Assembly: GCF_027596085.1 (NCBI RefSeq)
Contig: NC_072472.1
Span: forward strand, 16,149,971-16,213,970
DNA from: Anoplopoma fimbria
Lineage: Eukaryota > Chordata > Actinopteri > Perciformes > Anoplopomatidae
Length of the DNA stretch: 64,000 nucleotides
Reading direction: 5' to 3'
In this document: positions 54,963 through 64,000 of the stretch, piece after piece
Numbering within the stretch: the stretch's first letter is position 1
Layout of the letters: each line of letters begins with the position of its first letter
Made by a program: the position numbers and the translations under genes
The notes under the pieces: model-generated
Told to the model about the DNA's origin: nothing
The model's database searches: none
The model's input: only the letters and a program-made list of their open reading frames with translations

Positions 54963-57900
54963 GATGCTGATGTATGGTTGATCGAAAGGCTCTTTCTAAC
55001 CATTTGGGGATTCCCACAGATCCTGACAGCACAAAATCAACAATCTACCTGCATGTGTGGGAGTTTTTTTTTTTTACCTTTTTGTCAGAGGTATATATTT
55101 TAGGTTTTGCATTTCTTTTCGTCCTAGACCTTAAAAAAGGGGCAATTTGCAATATATATTGGCAGATGAACAAAAAATGTCTTCAGATACATCTGTAGGC
55201 CGCCTTCTCAGTGCTGTGGAACAATGTTTAGTGGCCTTGCCTATCAACCTCGGGTAAGGCCACTACACCAAAATTGTTTATATATATTTTTTTCTCTCAG
55301 AAACAAGGAGATGCTGCTTTCTGCTGATAAATGCTGTTAAGTGCACTGAAACTAAACCGATGTGTGACCTGAGAGCCTTCCTTTAGTCTTATCACTATGC
55401 CAAAAGGGTTTAGTTTGACAAACCGACCCCAAACTATGTATGGTAGTCCTTGTGTTAAGAAGTAGTTCATGGCAAACTATTTCTTTTTTATGGCTATTCG
55501 AATAGTCAAATTCTGCACAAGGTAAAAGTCAGAAATGATTACATTTCTTGGCATAGCTCTCTACTGAATTGGCACTAAGATATTCCATTTTCAGATTCCT
55601 GAGAGTTGTGCAACATTTTGTGACCCTGTGAAGCAGAGGTGCAGCAACTGTCCAGAATTTCTGCATCTGCAAGAAAAGTCCACAGAGAGGCACTGCACAT
55701 AAAACAAAGTCCTTCCAATGACCTAATCTTTTTAAAAGGTGGATTTATTAATTGGGAGCAAACTGGTATAAGCTTTAATAGTACATGGGGTGCCATACTG
55801 TAAATAAATAACATTTTAAAACCCAGCAAGCTTTCCAGATGGTTGTGGCTATGTTCAGCTCGTGGCTGCTGCCCTGTCATGCCCTTATTCATTCTCCCTC
55901 TTTACTTTTCTGACATATAAAAAATATAGGAGGTGACTGGACTGCCCTCTCCTCGCAACTTGTGTGTCACTCAGTGCACTAGTTTCATGCCAACTATGTT
56001 TTTCTATGGAGTGTAAATACCATTAGAGCACTAAAATAACTTCTGATCTACTTCACTCATTGGCTGCTGTTTAACTATAGATGCAAGATAATTTGCACAT
56101 TTCAATTGATGAGCTACATACTGTTTTAAAGATGCTGTAATATTCACACTGATGACCTACTTTTTGAAATTCTAAAAATAAAGTGGTATATTCTGGTGAG
56201 TATAAGCTCAAAATCATCTACACAATGTCAAATGTATTAGTCTAATCTTGTCAAATCTGAATTGATCCAAATTGGCAAAATTATTTCCTGACCCTAACAC
56301 GGTGCAGGATTTTCTGGTCCCCATGAAAAGCAGGTTTAATTATATATTTTTTCTGAAGCTACAGTTATAGCTCTGACACAGTTAAGGATGCAGTGTTAAG
56401 TGCCAAATCTCTTTACAATCGTTTATTTTATGGCAGCAGATTAAAAAAAGGAAACATTTCAACCTCAAGTTAGCATCAATGTTACTCTCTGGACTCACAA
56501 CAAGCATTGCTTTCAGGGGGCTCACATTTGGCGCAACCACGTGTGAAAGATTAGATAAATATATAAAGGATAATAACAAATAAACTCTCCACTGTGCCCA
56601 ACACAGCTAAAATACGAAAATTATGAAATGAAGAACTGCACATCAGAAAACAGCACGAGTAACACACAGCGAACGCTGGTCTAGCGATATGGTTCACTGC
56701 AGCACAATGAAAGTGTGAATGGCAGTGACTGAAAAAAAAGCTTGTTCAAGAGGGATTTTGAGAATCAGCACTATGGGGGGCCCACAGTCACAGCCCATTC
56801 CATTGTTGAATGCTGTTCATCTAGACAGCCACTAACAGCCATATCTCATACGTCTATCATCACAACCCGGCTGTCTCTACATCTAAAAGGCATAAAGGCA
56901 TTTCAACCTGTGGCCATGAACCCAATAACAAGCTATGAGCTGACAAGGAATATCTGAGGCAAGATTATCAACAAACATAGACATACAGTCCAAGATAAGG
57001 ATGTTGGTGCATTCATCTAGTCTGTTCCAGTATATGTTCTTCCTGGGAACACCATGCAGCGCTGACTGGATCAATAAGTATTTTCTAATTATATAACTGG
57101 GAGAGAACTTATATCATAGCAACAGACAACACACATCCTGCAAAAGAGTTCTCATCTTCTAAAGCTGAAACAAAATCAATACTTTTCGAAAACACATTTT
57201 TAAACTAATACAAAAATAATATTTCAAGTAATGTGTATTTTAATTGGTCTGTAGCATGTTTAATTAACATGAAGAACAGCAAGACTCTATGGATGTCGCC
57301 ATGGGCTGTTTATACAAAAATGTATTTGATAAATCTGCAGATATTATCTACAAGTTTATCAAATACCATGAAATGTATTTGTGTTCCTCCTCACAGGCAG
57401 ATTCAGTTTTATGTGTGGCAGATTGTCAATAAAAATCTGAAGATCGGCTCCTTATGGCTGATGTCTGGGTAAGCAATGAAAGAGACAAAGAAACACAAGA
57501 ATTGCACGATGGCTGATGAATTATTCAAAGTACACTGTTTGTTTTGATGCACAATTACAGAATGAGATTTTCATGTTATCTCCCCATTTGGTGTTGACTC
57601 ATATCACAGCAGGCCTCTGCGGCTAGATTTTAGCCACAGCTCCTAAGGGTCTTCATAAATGATTAAACATACTGTTTGTGGCCTGCTTCAACCATACACC
57701 TAATGCTGCCTGCAGACAAAGCTCCATGAGCATCATTTCAACAACGTGAACAGGAAGGTGGGAGTCATCATATCGCCCTCTGGTGGTACAGTTCTTACAG
57801 GGCTTCTCTGTGGGGAATTTATTCCATTAATGAATTCTTAATTTGTCTCAAGAGTTACCACATAGATTAGCTTTGTATTCCTTTTATACTATACTAGAAT

Positions 57901-60048
57901 TTAAGTTTACATATGTTAATATTACATAATTCAATATGGCTGATCTGTGAATTATTTGAAAAAAGGACATCTGTCCAACATAAATTGGTATCTACAACAA
58001 TGAATGTGTCAAACAGTTTGATGGGTGAAATGGAAAATTTAACAAAAACGCTTTAAATCACTTTTGACTCAGTGCCTCCATATTAATGCTATGAGAATAT
58101 TTTGGGTATGGCCATCGTTCATTTTTTATATAAAATCTAGCAACGTGGATATGATGACCAAGGCGAAGGAGGCATTCAAAAGAAAATATTCAGAATATCA
58201 CCACATTCGTTCAAATTCCAGGCAACATGTTATTTCTTATCACAGTGCTGATTTGGTATTTGCATATCTCCCTGCTAAATAACAACGACGTAAACGGAAA
58301 AGAGACATTAGGCAAACCCTACATAGAAAATACAAAGATCCAAATGGGAAATTGCTACACAGGAATCATTAAGTATGTATAGAAACAAATACAAGAAAAC
58401 AATAACTTAATTGCTTAAATGATTGAGTAATTCATTTGAATTGCTTATTTAGTGGTCTACTCAAGTTAGGCATGTATCTATTTTTATAAAAATCAATTAA
58501 ATTGATGTCATTTTGTCAAATCTAGTCTTCCATATAATCCAGTTCCCTGGCCTCAACGGCAAGGAGGAGGTAGTGGGGGAACGAGGAAGCATTTTAAATG
58601 TAACAGAATGAACCCCCGGCTTTCTATCCCACCCTCTAGATGACAGCAATTTATTGCTTTCAGCTCCCAATCAATGTGTAAATCAGTCAATGAATATAAA
58701 GTGGGCTGAAAACCTGATTTACATTGAATTAAAAAATACATTGTGGTAAGAACCGTACCAGTGAACACCTAACCATTTCATGACCCACTATTTTGTGTTC
58801 TAGTCAAGAAGAGTTGTTAAATGTCATCAATGTAGACGTTTTTGAAATGATAAGAGTTGGTCATGGCTTTGCATGGACGAGGGGCTTTCCACTGTCAATA
58901 GCCAGTGTCATCCCTCTACTTCTTAACTAATGTAATGTACAGTGTTGTCCTATAGTGTTGCAGCTCTCTTATTATCGTTATCCTATAGATTCCATAAAAT
59001 CATTAAAACATAAGCTATACTTTGAATACAATCCCTTATCGCCGACAACTAGGCTAATCTCAATCATTTGTGATACCTCCCATATATTGTACACAGAAAA
59101 CATACATTTTGAAACGTGCTCATCAAGATGATGCCTTCATTATAATATAATTGCTATGCACCCCCATCGCTCATGTTTTTTCTTTTTTTCTGTCACCATA
59201 ACATTTTGTCAATGGGCTGATGTCTCTGGGCTATAAAACATGGAGCTTCTACACGTGGTAGCCGGCAAATGTCAGATCTCAATATCTTCAAAATAAGGGA
59301 GGTACGGTAGTATAACGGTGGATGGGCATGAAGCAAGCTCACACGTTTCAAAACAACTTGTTCACTGGACTCAGTGATATTTTGCTGGTAACACAACCTT
59401 TGAACATACTTTTACCTGATGCATCCCTGCTATGACTCACAGTCTAGGCCAGGCAGGCACGCAATGTAAATCTCAGTCCTATCATAACACACAGCCACAC
59501 AGCTCCACAACGTCCAAAGCAAAAAAAAAAAGCTGCAGCTTCACATGATGCTGGCCCTATAACACACACATCAATGAAACACGTTAGAACCTGGCTGCAC
59601 TGCCTGATGGGGTTAAGTGCAGATGTTGAGTCAAAGATCCAAAGGCTGGTTGTACAAAACACGCAGATAGAAAATGTGGCTGCGTTTTGACATCAGTTCA
59701 AACAAAGACACACAGACAGACATGCAGAGGAATGGTTGGTCCCAATAACCAACGCGAGGCGTCGCAGTCAGATAGACGTCTCCACCCAGCAGAGAACAAA
59801 CCAGAATTAAAAAACGAGATTATTTGATGCACATCTCTTTCAGAGTTTCAAAGATGGCATTGGCTGCGAGACAATCACCTCCGTTGTCTGTTGACTTGGA
59901 CAGCTAGTAGCAGTGGCAAGCTAGCAGCAGTCACCTGGATAGCACATTGTTATTAGTGTGTTAGTCTGTCATTAGTCTACTGGTAGTGGAGAATAATAAC
60001 ACACACACACACACATACACACACAAAAAATAAACCATTCACGCTTAC

Positions 60049-60250
60049 CCCTTATTTCGTCTTCTGTTACAGAGGCTGTCGGATGTATTACTAACGCGTC
60101 ACTGCAGACATGAAAAATCCTTCGCTACCAACGCGTGTGATGGGCTAATTTAAATGTTAACGGTCGAATATCCAAGGTAACGCTGATCACTCCGTTCCTT
60201 TAAATCCGCATCCTCGAGAAAAAAAAGACCTTTGCCTCCGCGCTGCTACC
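60049..60250 (-). other. sptbn2: Candidate 5' noncoding first exon of sptbn2
   Basis: Coding exon 1 opens with a splice acceptor, so an upstream exon is required. Here the minus strand offers a near-consensus donor, AAGG|GTAAGC (last exon base 60049), preceded by about 200 CpG-bearing bases (GCGCTGCACCGGTAGCAGCGCGG near 60,250). An AT-repeat at 60279-60336 could act as a TATA element about 30 bases upstream of the inferred start. Two very short upstream ORFs would lie in this leader. The assignment to sptbn2 is inference. Confidence 0.45.
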
Positions 60251-60278
60251 GGTGCAGCGCGTTACGAAACCAGGCTGT

Positions 60279-60305
60279 TATATATAAATATATAAATATA
60301 TATAT

Positions 60306-60336
<31 letters not shown>
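60279..60336. repeat. (TA)n-rich microsatellite
   Basis: TATATAAATATATAAATATA followed by pure TA units. It may double as a TATA element for the candidate first exon to its left (minus-strand downstream). Confidence 0.9.
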
Positions 60337-62975
60337 CGCTTTCACACAAAACGGTCAGCGGGGGAAGACAAAAAATAAGCGATGAAAAGAGCCCGGTTTG
60401 AGGCAGGTATGAGACGGATATCCGCAGCTGCTTTTCTTCCCCCCGCGGCCGAGCATCAGAAGGGCCGTCCAATCTCACTCACTCCCCTGCCCTGTGCTCC
60501 CGTTCAACAGGGAGAAGAAAGGAAAAAGTGGACGTGGTGGTGGTAGTTAGGGGGTGTGCGTAGGGGGGGGGGTGTGTGCGTGTGTGGGTGGGTGCTGACC
60601 CTTCACAGTCACATGAGAAACACTGCACATGTTCAGTTATTCTTAAACAATAACCGGGAGCAGAAGACGCTCTGCCTCTTCCTCTGGTGCTGTCCCTGGT
60701 GCTAAAACTGCAACGTTCACATAGCAGTCGGTTTTTGTATCTCAAGGCAGGGTTTTTTTTTTTTTTGCTTGCAACCAGTTCATTAATGCAATGAGGAAAT
60801 TCTACAAATGCAAGCATGGAAAATTCTAGCTCACATTGAATGCATCATCTTCAATCCACATGGGGTTGCAGCCAATTTGAGCATCTTACTGGTTGTCACT
60901 GCTTCATATTATCCAGCTATATTCTCTGTAACTGGTGACGATATATGAAAATGGGAATCAATATATAGGATGACGTCTTCTCCTTGGATTCACCTCATCA
61001 ATGTCATTAAAATCATTCATTTTCCCTGGTAGTTTATACATTTACATAGTGTATATTCTATTATATTCATACTGTGTGATTACATTGTATGGATCCATTA
61101 AAACATGCCCCCCCCACACACACACATCAGCAGGGATTTACAAATCCTTTCTAGAAATAAAAAAACGACAAACACCGCAATCTTGATGTCCTTTTTTTCA
61201 GGTTTTCCACCACTGGTTTTAGCATTTTATCACTGGGAACTGCTGTTGCACTAAATTATTCCTGAGACACTATGCAGCACCTGGTCCGTGTGACATCTAG
61301 CAAGTCACCAAGATCTAGGTTATTCATAAAGCCCTGGAAGAACCTCATGCAAGAGACCCTCAAGACCAGTGTTTTCCCCTGTGCTTTCCTCTGTTGCACG
61401 GTATAGTAGGGTGAGCAGTGATTTGATGGTTCCTGCAGCTGAGTTAGAAAAGATCCAGAGGGACTCATTCATGCTGGTGGTCTGTAGACAGGCACCCAAA
61501 CTCCAACACCTAAATTATATTTGTATCTTTGTGTTCACTGTGTCTGTCTCTCCATTGGGTGTGTATCTGTGAGCATGGGTGGTGCTGAACCAACAAAGTG
61601 GTAGTGGCGAGGGCTTTATGGGATGATGGGTCTCATGGAGAGGGCTGAGCAGTTTTGGAAAATAGCATGCTACTCATTATAAGCAGTTAGTGGTAATGAA
61701 ACAGCTCTGCTGTGTTGTTTGTGTGATTTCAGTATATTGCATTTTTTTGCTGTAAGTGTATTATTGTAATTGAAGCTTTCTGAGTGGGCAGGATCTCTCC
61801 GACTGCAGCTATGGCGTCAATGGTTGCTATTGATTTGCACTATCAACACATTTGAGCAAATTTGTCAATGCTCAAAAATTTGTATTTCACTAAGCACCTT
61901 AGTCAACAGACTTATTTCAGCTGGGTTGATGGACAGCTGAACTAAAGTAAGGGACGGTTTAAAGGGGACCTTGTACCTCAAAGATGACCCTGTTGTTGAT
62001 TTTTATGCCCTATCAGCTAGGTTTCTGAGATAAATCCTATTGTCTAAGCTTGATATCATAAACTCAAATAAAATGAGGGACAGTTGAAAAAGAACATTAA
62101 CCATAATCTGCCCCAGTGATGTTGCTCATGGGCCAACTGACAGATTGTAGTTGTTATTGGCATGTGAATGTGTAAAACTGTAAACAGAGTATTTCTAACT
62201 GCTCTTGGGGAAACAACCCCCTATTAAGTTAAGGTAAAAAAAATGTTTTCAAAGATTTTGAATGACATTATGTTAACTGAAGTATTAAGAATTTTTGGAT
62301 AGTTTATACTGTCAGATGCAATTAGACTATTTAACAAGGCTTTCCTTCTATACTCGGTCAGCTAACTTGGAGAGCTTAATTACACTAATGACACCCCATT
62401 GTTAAAACCAATTTCGAGTTCTGTTCTTGTAAATGATTAAGTGGAATTTGTAGAAACATCACATACTATTTTCATGCTGACTGTCAACTCTCTATCAAAA
62501 CCAAGATAAACCATATTAAACCCGAACATTAAAAACAGGGAAAAGGTGGAAGAAAGCAATTGCTACTATTGTAGTTTAGCATACACAAACACATTTCATT
62601 TTTAATGCTGACAATAGTCGCTGGAACCTTCATGTATCAAGATACATTTTAATAGAATTACTTTTTAAAATATTAACGTATACTTTAATGTCATGTTTAC
62701 CTCATATCCATTTTAATTCATATCTGACATTTATTTTGTTATCCAATTGTCTCGTTGTTTTATCTAAAATAATGTTTTTGGCAGCCTCTGGCATGACTGT
62801 ACAAAAAAAGCCCTGTATAGCTGTCATTATCATCTGAGCAATACAAATTAAAAACTTGACTTATGTCCGTCTGGTACAAACTCTCCTTTTTAAAATTGGA
62901 CAAACTCAAGTTCAGGTGGATTTACATTTGGATTCTTCAAGGTTACATTCCTGACACTGTACAGGCATGTTAAAG
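60337..62975. other. Upstream flank of sptbn2, no gene recognised
   Basis: The first 130 bases are CpG-containing (CCCCGCGGCCGAGC near 60,441), consistent with a promoter flank. A G-rich tract lies at 60,533-60,596. The rest is AT-rich and shows only short ORFs without domains or paired splice signals. Confidence 0.5.
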
Positions 62976-63521
62976 CTAAAAGAAAGGCATACAAAAAATC
63001 TGTAATTTGAGCTGTGGGTATGTGCAATAGTGCACACATAAAACCTGTTTACGCCCCCGGCCCAAGACCCCACCCCTGCTTACAGACCCACACCCCAGCA
63101 GAGAGCTCATCCACAATCCACCGTGACAAAGAGAAAGAGCTGAGTGCAGGATATAAGGCTGCCACTGGCTGCCAGAGTGTGTCCAGCACAGTGCTTTCTG
63201 CAGATTGCAGCAGTTTGAGCTAAAGCCCCTCTCTGTCTGCTCACTATAGATGGGACCCGTGTGGGTGGGGTCATCATTAGTGTGTGCAGTGACCAGGGTG
63301 GCGTTGGGGGGGGGCTTGCGTTTGGTAAAGTTGGTGTGACTGTATAGCTTCACAGGCGGATGGACATGATCTCTATTATCCCCCCCCAGCACAATGTGAC
63401 TGATATTCCCAGCCTTAAATCTCAATCGCATGACTCCAATCCGGGTAAAGGTGGGGGTCTCCGAGCTGACCTTAAATAAAGTGTCTGAAGCTGGGACAGA
63501 CACAAGCTTAAAGAGGCACAA
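62976..63521 (-). CDS. Unidentified coding-like ORF (181 codons open), possibly an exon of a neighbouring gene
   Basis: This is the longest unexplained ORF outside the two genes and is longer than expected in AT-rich spacer. The segment from about 63,505 to 63,205 looks most coding-like: G/C-ended codons are common and three N-glycosylation sequons (NIS, NFT, NAT) fall within about 45 residues. The peptide includes TPTFTRIGVMRLRFKAGN and SHIVLGGDNRDHVHPP. A pyrimidine-containing acceptor (TGTCTGTCCCAG) lies near 63,495. The part after about 63,200 looks like read-through. I do not recognise the family, and no function is proposed. It could also be a decayed gene or mobile-element fragment. 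Confidence 0.3.
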   Translation of the reverse strand: MCLFKLVSVPASDTLFKVSSETPTFTRIGVMRLRFKAGNISHIVLGGDNRDHVHPPVKLYSHTNFTKRKPPPNATLVTAHTNDDPTHTGPIYSEQTERGFSSNCCNLQKALCWTHSGSQWQPYILHSALSLCHGGLWMSSLLGCGSVSRGGVLGRGRKQVLCVHYCTYPQLKLQIFCMPFF

Positions 63522-64000
63522 TTCACAGTCAACACTGCTGTTCCTCCTATAGCTTATACAGTTGCAGCCCCATTGTTAGAGTTCACTGTACTCCAAAGAT
63601 TTACTTATTACCGCAGGCTAGATTACTTTTAGATCTGAACCCTGTTTTAAGAAATATAATTAATCTTTAAATGTTTATTTGCCTTTTATTTTACCCCTGT
63701 TGTTTTTTTTTTTCATTATTAGCAATGCTCTGATAACAATTCCTCATTCAAATTTGACTTCTTATCGGTCTCAGTAAAAAAGTTAGAGTTTAAATTGTTA
63801 GGGAGAGTTAATCTATTGATAAAACTTTAAATATAAGAGAGTCTATTTGTCATCAGTTCTAGCTGCCAATTTCTTCAGCACAGGCTCATGTAGAAAATCT
63901 ATAATAAATTAGTTTAATAAATCAACCACTGTATACCAAGAAATCCACAGAAACACTTGAAAAAGGCTACAAAAGCACAAATATGGAAGGTGCGGACCGG
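63522..64000. other. Window end, no feature recognised
   Basis: AT-rich sequence with homopolymer runs and no supported coding segment. Confidence 0.5.

Overview
The window looks like nuclear DNA from a teleost fish. Evidence: two vertebrate genes with many small GT-AG exons, an AT-rich background, abundant long CA/TG microsatellites, and several degraded repeats of kinds common in fish genomes. Species cannot be fixed from the sequence. Nothing prokaryotic, no operon, no CRISPR array and no obvious tRNA or rRNA gene was seen.

Two complete protein-coding genes lie head to tail on the minus strand. The first is dpf2 (about 1.1-8.3 kb), which encodes the d4/BAF45d subunit of the BAF (SWI/SNF) chromatin-remodelling complex. 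I could join 11 coding exons in one open frame of about 401 codons, with the Requiem N-terminal domain, one C2H2 finger and tandem PHD fingers. The second is sptbn2 (13.9-48.8 kb, with 5' noncoding sequence probably reaching about 60 kb), which encodes non-erythroid beta-III spectrin. I could join 39 coding exons without a frame break into about 2,379 residues: two calponin-homology (actin-binding) domains, the spectrin repeats, a linker and a C-terminal PH domain.

Layout: 1-1.1 kb, sequence 3' of dpf2; 1.1-8.3 kb, dpf2; 8.3-8.5 kb, dpf2 promoter zone; 8.5-9.1 kb, an LTR-like repeat; 9.1-13.9 kb, gene-poor spacer including the sptbn2 3' UTR; 13.9-31.1 kb, the dense block of sptbn2 exons 2-39; 31.1-48.7 kb, a 17.6-kb first coding intron; 48.7-48.9 kb, coding exon 1; 48.9-60 kb, an upstream region with five long CA/TG arrays and, near 60.05-60.3 kb, a likely 5' noncoding first exon; 60.3-64 kb, mostly unassigned, with one coding-like ORF of unknown identity at 62.98-63.52 kb.

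The most notable observation is a second, alternative first coding exon of sptbn2 inside the long intron (42,076-42,181). It matches the short-isoform first exon known for the paralogue SPTBN1 (LEGRFKQLQ motif), has a strong donor, and ends in exactly the phase needed to splice to exon 2. This implies two promoters giving two spectrin N-termini. The two genes work in different compartments (chromatin versus submembrane cytoskeleton), and no functional link is implied by their adjacency.
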